A stretch of DNA of 64,000 nucleotides, taken from assembly GCF_014698845.1 (NCBI RefSeq), contig NZ_JACJTV010000002.1, positions 124,001 to 188,000 of the forward strand, written 5' to 3'. The stretch is from Coleofasciculus sp. FACHB-1120 (GTDB lineage Bacteria > Cyanobacteriota > Cyanobacteriia > Cyanobacteriales > FACHB-T130). The translations under genes were made by a program, and so were the position numbers. The notes below the pieces were generated by a model. That model saw only the letters and a list, made by a program, of their open reading frames with translations. It was not told the DNA's origin and did not search any database. Below are positions 28,500 through 37,134 of this stretch, one piece after another (positions within the stretch are counted from its first letter, which is position 1; every line of letters starts with the position of its first letter).

Positions 28500-30152
28500 A
28501 TGAGTCAGTTTTGTCGATTCCTGTGTGTGTCAATCCCAACGACAGCAGAACTGTTACGGGAAAGTTTGAACCCCAGCCCTCAACCGTCAAGACAGCGTCA
28601 GTGGCGAAGCCTTCTGGCTTTTCTGCTGGCGTTGCTGCTGGGGTGGGGTATGCAGCCCAATGTGGCGTTAGCTCGTACCCAGACGCTTGAAAAGGCGGAG
28701 GTGAAACCTGCCACAACCCAATCGATTCAGCCCTATTTAGACCGGGTGATTCAGCGGGTGACTGAGTTTCGCTTAGAGAATGGTCTGAAGTTTATTGTAT
28801 TGGAACGGCACCAAGCGCCGGTCGTGTCTTTTTACACCTATGCCGATGTGGGGGGTGCCAACGAACCCAATGGTCAAACAGGCGTTGCTCACTTTCTAGA
28901 GCATTTAGCTTTTAAGGGAACCACGCGCATTGGTACGCAGGACTACAAGGCAGAAAAGCCGCTTTTAGACCGCTTGGACCAGTTAGCCGAACAAATTCAG
29001 GCAGCCAAAGCGGCAAAGAAATCGGCAGAAGTGACAGCGTTGCAGGCAGAATTTAACAAAGTTGAAGCCGAAGCAGCGAAATATGTCAAGCAAAATGAAC
29101 TGGGTCAGATTGTCGAACAAGCGGGAGGCGTCGGTCTAAACGCAGCAACCTCTACAGATTCCACAGTCTATTTCTACAGCTTTCCTTCTAACAAGTTAGA
29201 GCTGTGGATGTCGCTGGAGTCGGAGCGGTTTTTAGATCCGGTGTTCCGGGAATTTTATAAAGAGAAAGAAGTCATCCTGGAAGAGCGACGGTTGCGAACC
29301 GATAACTCGCCCATCGGTCAAATGATTGAGGCTTTTCTCGATGCGGCTTTCAAAGTGCATCCCTATAAGCGTCCAGTAATTGGCTACGACCAGGACATCC
29401 GCAATCTTACCCGCGAAAATGTGCAGGAGTTTTTTGACACGCACTACGTCCCCAGCAAGTTAACCATTGCGGTCGTTGGGGATGTTAACCCAACGGAAGT
29501 GAAACGGCTGGCTCAAGTTTATTTTGGACGTTACAAAGCGAGACCTGCGACGGAGGAGCAATTACCGACGGAACCCAAGCAAACGGAAGCGCAGGATGTC
29601 ACCTTGCGGCTGCAATCCCAACCTTGGTATCTGGAAGGCTATCACCGCCCAGCGATGAATCATCCGGATCATGCGATTTATGAACTGATCGGTCGATTGT
29701 TGAGCGATGGTCGGACTTCTCGCCTCTACAAGTCTTTAGTAGAAGAGCAGCAAGTGGCTCTGAATGCGGAAGGTTTTAGTGGGTTTCCGGGAGATAAGTA
29801 TCCGAATTTGATGCTGTTCTATGCGCTGACAGCTCCTGGTCATACAGTGGATGAAGTGGCGGCGTCTTTGAGCAAGGAAATTGAGCGGCTGAAGACGGAA
29901 CCCGTAGCGGCGATAGATTTGGATCGGGTGAAGACACAGGCAAGAGCTGATTTATTGCGATCGCTCGATTCCAATATGGGCATGGCGATGTCGCTGGTGG
30001 ACTATGAAGTGAAAACCGGATCGTGGCGGAACCTGTTTAAGCAACTAGATGCGATCGCTACCGTGACACCCGCAGAGATTCAACGAGTGGCGAAAGAAAC
30101 TTTCCAGCCACAAAACCGGACAATTGGGCGAATTCTGCCTAAAGAGGGATGA
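28500..30152 (+). CDS. M16 family zinc metallopeptidase (catalytic subunit)
   Basis: 550 residues. An N-terminal hydrophobic signal or anchor spans ~38-58, ending A-L-A. The inverted zinc motif H-F-L-E-H (HxxEH) is near residue 131, with the third ligand Glu downstream in the E-V-I-L-E-E-R-R segment. Two M16 domains follow. Such proteins (processing-peptidase/pitrilysin-like) degrade or trim peptides in the periplasm or at the membrane. A coiled, Lys/Ala/Glu-rich insertion (about 160-200) interrupts the first domain. It is immediately followed by a non-catalytic partner, the usual alpha/beta arrangement. Confidence 0.9.
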   Translation: MSQFCRFLCVSIPTTAELLRESLNPSPQPSRQRQWRSLLAFLLALLLGWGMQPNVALARTQTLEKAEVKPATTQSIQPYLDRVIQRVTEFRLENGLKFIVLERHQAPVVSFYTYADVGGANEPNGQTGVAHFLEHLAFKGTTRIGTQDYKAEKPLLDRLDQLAEQIQAAKAAKKSAEVTALQAEFNKVEAEAAKYVKQNELGQIVEQAGGVGLNAATSTDSTVYFYSFPSNKLELWMSLESERFLDPVFREFYKEKEVILEERRLRTDNSPIGQMIEAFLDAAFKVHPYKRPVIGYDQDIRNLTRENVQEFFDTHYVPSKLTIAVVGDVNPTEVKRLAQVYFGRYKARPATEEQLPTEPKQTEAQDVTLRLQSQPWYLEGYHRPAMNHPDHAIYELIGRLLSDGRTSRLYKSLVEEQQVALNAEGFSGFPGDKYPNLMLFYALTAPGHTVDEVAASLSKEIERLKTEPVAAIDLDRVKTQARADLLRSLDSNMGMAMSLVDYEVKTGSWRNLFKQLDAIATVTPAEIQRVAKETFQPQNRTIGRILPKEG

Positions 30153-30199
30153 ACCGCGAAGACGCAAAGAGCGCGAAGGAAGAGGAAGAAGGAAGAGGA
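30149..30199 (+). repeat. Dispersed repeat between the M16 genes, supplying the ribosome site
   Basis: The sequence gaaccgcgaagacgcaaaga and the following gaagg/gaagagg purine run match the repeat copies at 59821 and 59950-60008. Read as protein it would give a low-complexity N-R-E-D-A-K-S-A-K tail, so it is interpreted as non-coding. Its end, ggaagagga, forms the Shine-Dalgarno of the next gene. Confidence 0.6.
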
Positions 30200-30205
30200 A
30201 TGAGT

Positions 30206-31699
30206 ATGCAGTGGTTTAGGCAGAATTTGCTGAAGAAGGGCAAAGGAAAACAAAGGAAAAATTATTTTCTGTTTCTTTTGACTTTCTCCTTGATACTTTT
30301 GACATTTTTGATGCCAGCGGTAGCGGATACAGCGCGGCATTATACGGAGTTGAAGTTTCCACCGTTACCGGAAGTTCAGGTACCCCCGTACACGCGCTAT
30401 CAGATGGACAACGGCATGATTGTGTATCTGATGGAAGATCGCGAACTTCCCCTCGTAAGTGGTACGGCGATGATTCGCACGGGCGCTCGTCTGGAACCAG
30501 AAAACGAGGTGGGTTTGGCTACCTTGGTTGGGGAGGTTCTTCGGACTGGCGGAACTGCGAAGCACTCCAGCGATGAACTAAACCAATTGTTGGAACAACG
30601 CGCCGCTTCGGTAGAGAGCAGTATTGTTAGCACTGCGGGTAGTGCTGACTTTACGACTCTCTCTGAAGACTTGAAGGACGTATTTAGTTTGTTTGCTGAG
30701 GTAATCCAAGAGCCGATTTTTGCACAGGAAAAGCTAGATTTAGCCAAGACGCAACAGCGCGGTGAAATTGCGCGTCGGAATGACGACCCAGGTGGCATTG
30801 CTTCCCGCGAATTTGAGAAATTAGTCTACGGCAACAATAGCCCCTATGCTCGCACCGTAGAATACGCAACGTTAGACAACATTTCCCGCGAGGACTTAAT
30901 TGGTTTCTACCAGAAATATTTTCATCCTCAGAATATGATTTTGGGCATCGTGGGGGATTTTGACAGTAAGGCGATGCGTCAGATGATCCAGGAAAAGTTT
31001 GGGAACTGGAAGCCAAAAGGCACAGCGCAAACTCCACCAATACCAGGGGCGGAACAGGCAAAGCGGGGAGGCGTGTTTTTGGTAAATCAGCCGCAGCTAA
31101 CCCAGAGTAATATTGTCATGGGTCATCTGGGCGGTCAATTGAACAGTCCTGATTTTGCGGCTCTGTCAGTATTAAATGGAGTGTTAAACGGTTTTGGCGG
31201 ACGCTTGTTTAACGAAGTGCGATCGCGCCAAGGTCTCGCTTACACGGTGTACGGTTATTGGGGCGCTCAATATGACTACCCAGGCGTATTCCTTGCTGGG
31301 GGACAGACTCGTTCAGATGCGACTGTACCCTTCATTAAGGGCGTTTTATCGGAAATCGAGCGCATTCGCACAACTTCGGTGACGCCAGCAGAACTTTCCT
31401 ACGCCAAGGAATCGGAACTCAATTCTTTTGTTTTTAAGTTCCAAGATCCTAGCCAAACTCTGTCGCGGTTGATGCGATATGAATATTACGGCTACCCGAA
31501 GGATTTTATCTTCCGTTATCAGCGCGAGGTGGAAGCAACCACGATTGAGGATATTCAACGGGTTGCCGAAAAATATCTCCAGTCAAATAACATTGTCACG
31601 CTAGTGGTCGGAAATGCTGCTGCGATTCAGCCACCTCTAACCAGTCTCACGCCTAATGTTACGACGGTGGATATTACGATTCCGGCGGGGAAGGGGTAA
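30206..31699 (+). CDS. M16 family peptidase-like protein (non-catalytic subunit)
   Basis: About 497 residues from ATG 30206. In-frame ATGs at 30200 and 30149 exist, but 30206 has AAGAGGA 6 nt upstream, and the 30149 start would translate a dispersed repeat. A signal-anchor spans ~20-41 (F-L-L-T-F-S-L-I-L-L), ending A-V-A-D. The two M16 domains are recognisable, but the zinc motif is replaced (G-L-A-T-L-V-G-E-V-L), so it is likely the partner that shapes the substrate chamber with the product of the upstream gene. It retains the Gly-rich loop and the R-Q-G-L-A-Y-T-V-Y segment typical of this subunit. Confidence 0.88.
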   Translation: MQWFRQNLLKKGKGKQRKNYFLFLLTFSLILLTFLMPAVADTARHYTELKFPPLPEVQVPPYTRYQMDNGMIVYLMEDRELPLVSGTAMIRTGARLEPENEVGLATLVGEVLRTGGTAKHSSDELNQLLEQRAASVESSIVSTAGSADFTTLSEDLKDVFSLFAEVIQEPIFAQEKLDLAKTQQRGEIARRNDDPGGIASREFEKLVYGNNSPYARTVEYATLDNISREDLIGFYQKYFHPQNMILGIVGDFDSKAMRQMIQEKFGNWKPKGTAQTPPIPGAEQAKRGGVFLVNQPQLTQSNIVMGHLGGQLNSPDFAALSVLNGVLNGFGGRLFNEVRSRQGLAYTVYGYWGAQYDYPGVFLAGGQTRSDATVPFIKGVLSEIERIRTTSVTPAELSYAKESELNSFVFKFQDPSQTLSRLMRYEYYGYPKDFIFRYQREVEATTIEDIQRVAEKYLQSNNIVTLVVGNAAAIQPPLTSLTPNVTTVDITIPAGKG

Positions 31700-31745
31700 T
31701 TGGTAATTGGTCTTGCCATTACTCATTACCGATTACCAATGGAGT

Positions 31746-31903
31746 TAAGAGGATGTTTGAAAAGCCATGATCGAGACGCTTAGACGGTGGAGATCCCCCT
31801 AAAGCCCCCTTATAAAGGGGGACTTTGAGCCGAATTTTCCCTCTTTTTAAGGGGGGCTAGGGGGGAGCAAACCAACTTTTGACACTTCTCAGACATTCTC
31901 TTA
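31746..31903. mobile_element. MITE-like element, copy 1
   Basis: 158 bp bounded by ~19-bp terminal inverted repeats: taagaggatgtttgaaaag on the left and cttctcagacattctctta on the right (three mismatches), with TA at both ends. It holds no gene. Inside are nested C-rich and G-rich inverted segments (gatccccctaaagccccctt with later aaggggggctagg). A second copy with the same ends and different interior lies at 42759-42930. Confidence 0.65.
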
Positions 31904-31904
31904 G

Positions 31905-31990
31905 GTAGGGGTAATGGGTAATTTGTCTTCCCATTACCCATTACCCATTACCCTTTACCGATTACCAGTTATCCCTTACCAATGGAGTTT
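31905..31990. repeat. taatgggtaat / attacccatta type repeats
   Basis: Several alternating direct and inverted copies of attaccc/gggtaat motifs. Similar copies flank the M16b stop (about 31697-31740) and the four-helix gene (about 34036-34058). Confidence 0.5.
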
Positions 31991-32076
31991 AGGTAAGCGT
32001 TGAGCTTTGGTGAGAGTTCGTCAATAATTGGTTTGAGTCTGCTTACCTCTTCACTTGTTAGAAGATGAGTAAGGAT
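31969..32076 (-). pseudogene. C-terminal fragment of a four-helix-bundle (S23-type) protein
   Basis: On the minus strand the frame reads L-L-T-S-E-E-V-S-R-L-K-P-I-I-D-E-L, then P-K-L-N-A-Y-L-N-S-I-G to a TAA at 31969. This is the usual C-terminal helix of four-helix-bundle proteins of the 23S rRNA-intervening-sequence family. The matching N-terminal part, truncated after F-V-K, is found 1.7 kb upstream on the same strand (33813-34022). The two pieces together would make most of one ~115-residue protein. Confidence 0.5.
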
Positions 32077-32269
32077 TCAGGTCATACCATAATTGCTGAA
32101 ACCTTTGATTCATAGGCGTTACCCCTGATTAGCTGCAAATTTATCTTCTCAGTAAGAATCTGGAAAAGCCCGCTTTTTCGTGCATTATTGCAAATCAAGT
32201 TCTTTACATACGATTAAGCTAAGCCTGAGAGTGGCTGTGTGGCTGGCGTTCAAATACCTGAATCCTTAC
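32069..32269. mobile_element. 201-bp element with perfect 14-bp terminal inverted repeats
   Basis: gtaaggattcaggt (32069-32082) and acctgaatccttac (32256-32269) bound a non-coding interior. One side abuts the four-helix fragment, the other an IS630 transposase start, so insertion into older mobile DNA is likely. Confidence 0.55.
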
Positions 32270-32330
32270 CTTTTAACGTTTTAAGTAGGCGTTTTCTCTG
32301 TTCTTGAGAAAGATGATTTTTGGCTGGCAT
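32250..32330 (-). pseudogene. N-terminal remnant of an IS630-family transposase
   Basis: ATG 32330 opens a frame M-P-A-K-N-H-L-S-Q-E-Q-R-K-R-L-L-K-T-L-K, the characteristic start of cyanobacterial IS630-type transposases. It runs into the 14-bp terminal repeat of the adjacent element and stops. The remainder of the transposase is absent. Confidence 0.55.
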
Positions 32331-32458
32331 ACGTGGCTGACAATAGCTTGGTTAATTATTTTTATATTATAAAATCAAGCTGCGTAGCAGCTTATTAATA
32401 AACCTTCATTGCTTTCAAAGTTGGGCGATCGCCAGTTCTTCAAATTGCGGGGTTGGTT

Positions 32459-33190
32459 TCATGGGGATGTCAGTTTTTGCTGGCGAGTTAAGTTTAGGTA
32501 ATGGCAGCGATCGTGCAGCGGACAATTGTCGCAGTTCGGTTTTTTAGCGGTGCAAACTATCGCCCCGAAGTCCAACAGCGTTAAGTTCCATTTTCCCACA
32601 TCTCGATCGGGGGCAACTCGTTCTGCGGCTTTCCAAAGCAGCTTGCACCGCGATTTGACTCGGTTGCCCTGCAAGCCGAAAAAACGTTCCAATATGCGGA
32701 CAACGTTGGTATCGAGTACCGCTTTTGGTTGGGAGAAAGCATGGGCGCAAATAGAACGTGCTGTATACAAGCCAACTCCAGGAAGTTGAAGCAATTCAGA
32801 TTCCGTGTGGGGGATTTTGCCGTCGTGTTGTTCGAGGATGATTTGCATTGACTGGCAAAGTCTTTCGGCTCGAAAGTGCAAGCCTAAAGGTTGTAAAGCG
32901 ACAGCAACTTGCTCCGTAGGTGTTGCGGCCAGAGCTGCTAAGGTAGGATAGCGGGAGATAAAGGCTTCGTAAACGGGAGTTGCTGTTGAGGCTCCCGTTT
33001 TTTGCAGCAAGAATTCAGCGATAAAAATGGCGTAGGGGTCGCTTGTGCCTCGCCAGGGAAAGTCGCGCAGGTTTTGTGAAGCCCAAATGACAAGTTGATG
33101 GCGAAACCAATCAAGGTTTGAGAGTTCAAGGCATTCGGCTTCCTGAAACTGAGTTTTTGTACCTGTGGCAACGATCGTTGGTTTTTTCAT
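32459..33190 (-). CDS. HhH-GPD [4Fe-4S] DNA glycosylase, MutY/MIG-like
   Basis: 243 residues from ATG 33190, which forms an ATGA overlap with the preceding stop. Features: F-P-W-R (44-47), catalytic-type Glu59 in A-E-F-L-L-Q-K-T, helix-hairpin-helix L-P-G-V-G-L-Y-T (136-143), catalytic Asp160 in V-L-D-T-N-V-V and a complete iron-sulphur motif C213-x6-C220-x2-C223-x5-C229. It lacks the C-terminal NUDIX-like domain of true MutY. The Tyr after G-L in the hairpin is the residue found in the archaeal T/G-mismatch glycosylase MIG; MutY has Ser there and endonuclease III Lys. It may therefore remove thymine from deaminated methylcytosine. No methylase gene is adjacent. Confidence 0.82.
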   Translation of the reverse strand: MKKPTIVATGTKTQFQEAECLELSNLDWFRHQLVIWASQNLRDFPWRGTSDPYAIFIAEFLLQKTGASTATPVYEAFISRYPTLAALAATPTEQVAVALQPLGLHFRAERLCQSMQIILEQHDGKIPHTESELLQLPGVGLYTARSICAHAFSQPKAVLDTNVVRILERFFGLQGNRVKSRCKLLWKAAERVAPDRDVGKWNLTLLDFGAIVCTAKKPNCDNCPLHDRCHYLNLTRQQKLTSP

Positions 33191-33816
33191 GATAAGCCGA
33201 TTAAGCTCGTGCCGTTGTTGTAAGAAGATGTGCGAAGCCATTCTAGGAAGCCTTCCTCTAGGGATTCGACTTCCTTTAATCGCTGCAAGTCTTCGCCTTG
33301 TTTCGCCATCTCTCGAACTGCGAAGGGGTGACTGGCGATTTCCATTTTGTTTTCTTCTAGTGGTTTTTCACTCCAACTAGGATTGATAGTCTCCTCTTCG
33401 CAAGTGATAAATGCATCAATCGTATCCCTAACGCGCCCCACCACCTTTATAACGCGCTGTGATGTAGGTTCAATACAGGCTTCTAAGAGGAAATAAATCG
33501 CCGAACACGCCTCCTGTGCTTCGTAACAATATTGCGATTTCGTAACATTATCAGCATCAGGACCCGCCGCATCAGTATCTTTTAGCAATTGGCTAATTCT
33601 TTCAGCATCTGCTGGCTTTCCCTGTAGGATTTGCCAAACTTCGTCTAGCGAAAGCCTTAGCGCAGCCGGGTTTCCTGAAGCTTCCTGTTCGGCAAAAATG
33701 TTGTAATTTGGGAGCAATCTTTCGCAAATAGAAGCTGCAAACGCTATTCGGTGAGTGGGAGGAAGCTCTTCTAGTTCTATTTTTAGAGCATTTAAGTTGT
33801 AAAAGTCTAGATTCAT
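33187..33816 (-). CDS. DUF416 family protein (YjaG-like)
   Basis: 209 residues. The N-terminal signature R-I-A-F-A-A-S-I-C-E-R-L-L-P-N-Y and L-S-L-D-E-V-W-Q-I-L identify DUF416, a helical family of unknown function. The last ~50 residues (E-E-N-K-M-E-I-A-S-H onward) go beyond the domain. The start overlaps the stop of the truncated four-helix gene by 4 bp and the end overlaps the glycosylase start by 4 bp, so the three genes are tightly coupled. Confidence 0.82.
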   Translation of the reverse strand: MNLDFYNLNALKIELEELPPTHRIAFAASICERLLPNYNIFAEQEASGNPAALRLSLDEVWQILQGKPADAERISQLLKDTDAAGPDADNVTKSQYCYEAQEACSAIYFLLEACIEPTSQRVIKVVGRVRDTIDAFITCEEETINPSWSEKPLEENKMEIASHPFAVREMAKQGEDLQRLKEVESLEEGFLEWLRTSSYNNGTSLIGLS

Positions 33817-34022
33817 TTGACAAAACGTCCATTGTCTTGGAAGTTATGACGACCCCGACCTTCTGCAATATTGGCTCCTATGCTATCTGCCGCACGCACA
33901 ATTTGCTTCCCCATCGTGTCCTTACAAAAGTAGTCCCAGTCCTTGACAATTTGCCAAATTTCATTTGCCAGCTTCTCAGCTAATTTGTAAACTTGCAACT
34001 CCTCAAAGTCAGGTCTTCCCAC
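33813..34022 (-). CDS. Four-helix-bundle protein, C-terminally truncated
   Basis: 69 residues, versus about 115-120 for the family. The conserved first half is present (F-E-E-L-Q-V-Y-K-L-A-E-K-L, then V-R-A-A-D-S-I-G-A-N-I-A-E-G), but the protein ends after G-R-F-V-K where relatives continue into the last two helices. GTG 34022 is the start because AGGAGG lies 7 nt upstream; a TTG at 34043 is rejected. The stop overlaps the DUF416 start. A likely lost C-terminal piece is at 31969-32076. It is probably non-functional or a relic. Confidence 0.7.
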   Translation of the reverse strand: MGRPDFEELQVYKLAEKLANEIWQIVKDWDYFCKDTMGKQIVRAADSIGANIAEGRGRHNFQDNGRFVK

Positions 34023-34028
34023 CGAATG

Positions 34029-34034
34029 CCTCCT
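34029..34034 (-). promoter_or_regulatory. Ribosome binding site AGGAGG
   Basis: A perfect Shine-Dalgarno 7 nt before GTG 34022. It fixes the start of the truncated four-helix gene. Confidence 0.75.
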
Positions 34035-34061
34035 GATTACCAATTACCCATTACCAATCTT

Positions 34062-36788
34062 CTAGTTTGATTGCATCTGAGCATCTAAGGCTTTAGAGAT
34101 GCGATCGCGTGTTTCTTGCAGGTGGGCTTTGGTGTATTCATCTAAGTTCCCACTCCGGTGTCTGAGGCTGCCGTTGATGTCTTCACGCAATTGGCGCAAT
34201 TTTGACCAGGCAAGCGTTCGGGCGTCTTCGGGCACGTCCTCAGTCCGCAACACCATGCCGATTAGTATCTGCAAGTGTTCTCGCTGCAAAGCCCGTCGAA
34301 AGCTGGATATCTTCACCGACTTGCTATCTGCTGGCTGCAACTCACTCCAAATGTCACTGTGCAAGGTATTAAATAGTTCGGGTAGCGTCAGTGCTTGATT
34401 TGGCTGACTTTTCAGTTCCAAGTCGCGCAGACGGTTGAGGCGATCGCCCGATAGCACTTCTCTCAAAACAATGCTTTGCGGGAAGAAGATGCTGTCGTGA
34501 ACCGGAAAATCAAGGCGATTAATTGCAATATTATTACTCCAATCCATCCAGCGCGAGGGGGCTAACTTATTGAGTAGATCCGGCGGGAAATTAAAAGCGT
34601 CTTCAGCAAAAACATACTTTTGCAATGCTGCTAGTGCTTCGCGCTGCTTGGCGACTGGCACAGGTTCAAAAGGTAAGCGTCCGTTGCGGTTTCCGGGGCG
34701 ATCGCGGTAGAACGATTGTCCGCCAATATACTTAGTAATCAAGAACACGTTTTGCAAATAGTGCATGAACGCGGTGTTAAAGCGATCGCTGACTTCGCTG
34801 TAACTTTCGCCGGTGCCGGGATACCCTTTGTTAAGGCGATCCCATAGCTGACGGTCGATATCCAGTTGCGATCGCGCGTAGCCTAGCGGATCGAGACTCA
34901 TGTCATATTGGTTCACGGTAGGATCGAGGTCAAAGCTGTCCTCATCGGAGGCATAAGCTAATTCCGGCTGACTAGATTTCTTGGCAATCTCATCCAGAAA
35001 CCGCTGTTCGGCGATGGGAATTACCCCGCCACTGGGTTTGTAACCATACTCAATCGCCCACTCGTCATAAGCACCCACCTTGCTGGTATAGTAATCTCCT
35101 TGCTTGACGCCTTGGGGTGCCAAGTTGGGTGGCAGATAGTCCATGACGGAACTCACCATTCCCTTAGCGCGGGTGATGTCGGTATTATTTAATTCCTCTG
35201 GGGTGAGGAGGGTACTGCCACGGAAGTTGTGTCTTAAGCCTAGAGTGTGTCCGACTTCGTGAGCAATGAGCAATCGCACAAATTGATGAATGTACTCTTT
35301 CATGCGATCGCTTCTGGGACTGACATTCTGCAATAGTGACAGCGACAGCGACCCAACTGCCATTTGATTGGCAAATTGCATTCCTTCGCACCGATGGTTG
35401 TGACCATCATGTTCTAATAACGAAGGTTTGACCTGTCTGTTGGCACCACCACGCGCTGCACCTTGTTTAGACGAGTGAGAAGGCAAGAAGCCACGGTTAC
35501 AAATACTGCTGTTCCCTTTCTGGTTTGGTTCGATCAGGTGGCGATATTCCTGCTTGAACGAATTCACAAAGTCAGCGTCCACGATAATGTCAGCATCCAA
35601 AATTTCCCCAGTCAACGGGTTGACGCGAGACGGCCCTAAGGCAAACGCGGCATCCAAAGAATTGAACCAGCGAATCGTGTTGTAGCGCACATCAGCCGGG
35701 TCCCAAGTCGCATTTTCTGGCATCTGCTGCACTTCGATCGCATCCTTGAATCCCGCCTTCTCAAACGCGGCGTTCCACATTAAAACGCCCTCGCGGATGG
35801 CGTCCCGGTGCTCAACCGGGACAGTATTTTCAATCCAGAAGACAATTGGCTTTTTGGGTGGCGATAGGGAAGCTGCGGGATCTTGCTTTTCTAGATTCCA
35901 GCGCTGGATGTAGCGCACAAACGGATCTTTACCACTCTTACTAGAAAAATCCTTGTAAACCGTGGTGAAGTAGCCAATCCGTTCGTCGGCAAGACGCGGA
36001 ATATAGCCGTTGTTTTCCGGTAGCTGGGAGAGGCTGTAATGTACCTTTAGCGAAAGGGCGCGGCTGTCAGGCAGCGTCGGCAAGTAAACCCCGTCCTCTC
36101 CACTAGGGTTGGAAAAGCCGTAAATCGACTCAATCTCCATGTTTAGGGGGAAAGCTTTGGCAGCACCGAAGTAGGTTTTGTCTTCTTCTAGCTGGTAGGG
36201 AGCCTCTAAAGCAGTTTTTAAATACGAACTTAATCCCGGTAAATCGCTGAGTAGCAGGTTCCCCAGATCGACGAGAATGGTTTGACGTTGCGGATGAATG
36301 CTGATAATTTTCAGGGAACTGAGAACGGAGTCAGAAAAGCCTCGTTCTAGCGATCGCTTTTCTGGAGTGCCGGGACTGGTGCGGAAGTTCACGTTGCGGA
36401 CAGCGAAATGCAAATTGTTGTTGACCCGGCGAAAATAGAAAAGCATATCTTGCAGCGGCATTCCGCTATAAAGACCGCGTTCGCCAATTCCCGATTCTAA
36501 GGTAATGGTGGCAAGGTAATTTTTATTGAGTTGTTCTGGTTTAATTTCTAGATATATGGTGCCGGTTTGTTTATTTCGATAGAGGGTAAACAATCCTTCC
36601 AATTTTTGAGTATTTTTAACCGTTTCCTCAAAGGATTGAAAATTTGAATTTTCTATATTTGTATCTTTAGCTAAAACCTGAGTATGTCCGACTGGCTTCT
36701 GGGCGTTCGTAATAGCTGCTTTAACTGAAGAAACATTTGCGAATAATAATCCCAGAAGACAACACACATAGAATGGCGATTTTTTCAT
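34062..36788 (-). CDS. Secreted zinc-dependent metalloprotease (DUF5117/DUF4953 type)
   Basis: 908 residues with a signal peptide (M-K-K-S-P-F-Y-V-C-C-L-L-G-L, cleavage near V-K-A). The long N-terminal beta-rich region (about 60-300) is the DUF5117/5118-like part; the catalytic part carries the metzincin motif A-H-E-V-G-H-T-L-G-L-R-H-N-F (His510, Glu511, His514, third His 520). S-V-M-D-Y follows as the Met-turn. It probably acts in the periplasm or outside the cell. It is a tandem paralogue of the next gene upstream on the same strand (37135). Their similarity runs over the whole mature protein. Confidence 0.88.
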   Translation of the reverse strand: MKKSPFYVCCLLGLLFANVSSVKAAITNAQKPVGHTQVLAKDTNIENSNFQSFEETVKNTQKLEGLFTLYRNKQTGTIYLEIKPEQLNKNYLATITLESGIGERGLYSGMPLQDMLFYFRRVNNNLHFAVRNVNFRTSPGTPEKRSLERGFSDSVLSSLKIISIHPQRQTILVDLGNLLLSDLPGLSSYLKTALEAPYQLEEDKTYFGAAKAFPLNMEIESIYGFSNPSGEDGVYLPTLPDSRALSLKVHYSLSQLPENNGYIPRLADERIGYFTTVYKDFSSKSGKDPFVRYIQRWNLEKQDPAASLSPPKKPIVFWIENTVPVEHRDAIREGVLMWNAAFEKAGFKDAIEVQQMPENATWDPADVRYNTIRWFNSLDAAFALGPSRVNPLTGEILDADIIVDADFVNSFKQEYRHLIEPNQKGNSSICNRGFLPSHSSKQGAARGGANRQVKPSLLEHDGHNHRCEGMQFANQMAVGSLSLSLLQNVSPRSDRMKEYIHQFVRLLIAHEVGHTLGLRHNFRGSTLLTPEELNNTDITRAKGMVSSVMDYLPPNLAPQGVKQGDYYTSKVGAYDEWAIEYGYKPSGGVIPIAEQRFLDEIAKKSSQPELAYASDEDSFDLDPTVNQYDMSLDPLGYARSQLDIDRQLWDRLNKGYPGTGESYSEVSDRFNTAFMHYLQNVFLITKYIGGQSFYRDRPGNRNGRLPFEPVPVAKQREALAALQKYVFAEDAFNFPPDLLNKLAPSRWMDWSNNIAINRLDFPVHDSIFFPQSIVLREVLSGDRLNRLRDLELKSQPNQALTLPELFNTLHSDIWSELQPADSKSVKISSFRRALQREHLQILIGMVLRTEDVPEDARTLAWSKLRQLREDINGSLRHRSGNLDEYTKAHLQETRDRISKALDAQMQSN

Positions 36789-37134
36789 TTTGTCTTTAAA
36801 CTGATTGACGATTAGTGATTCAAGTTAAAAAAATGATGGGGTTGGTGCTTTATAAACACCATCTAAGCGGGACTGAAGACAGCACATAAATCCTTGGTCT
36901 CTTTAATAAAACCTAGAGAGCTATATTGCACGCTAAAGTTGAACGTCGTTTGCAACGCCATCGTTGAATGCATCAGCGGCTCCCTGTTTAAGATTCCCGC
37001 TTTGGAGTCTAAAAATACTATGCGCCAGCCAAAAAACCAAAAAAGTTTATATTTAGTGGCGGATGGCTGTTTCCCCTAGATTTAACCTCTCCTCCAACCC
37101 TTTCAAGTTGCACCATTTATTGTTGATGGTGGAT
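36789..37134. other. Spacer between the two metalloprotease genes
   Basis: 346 bp, AT-rich. It presumably contains a promoter for the downstream gene. No gene, repeat or clear terminator is seen. Confidence 0.4.
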
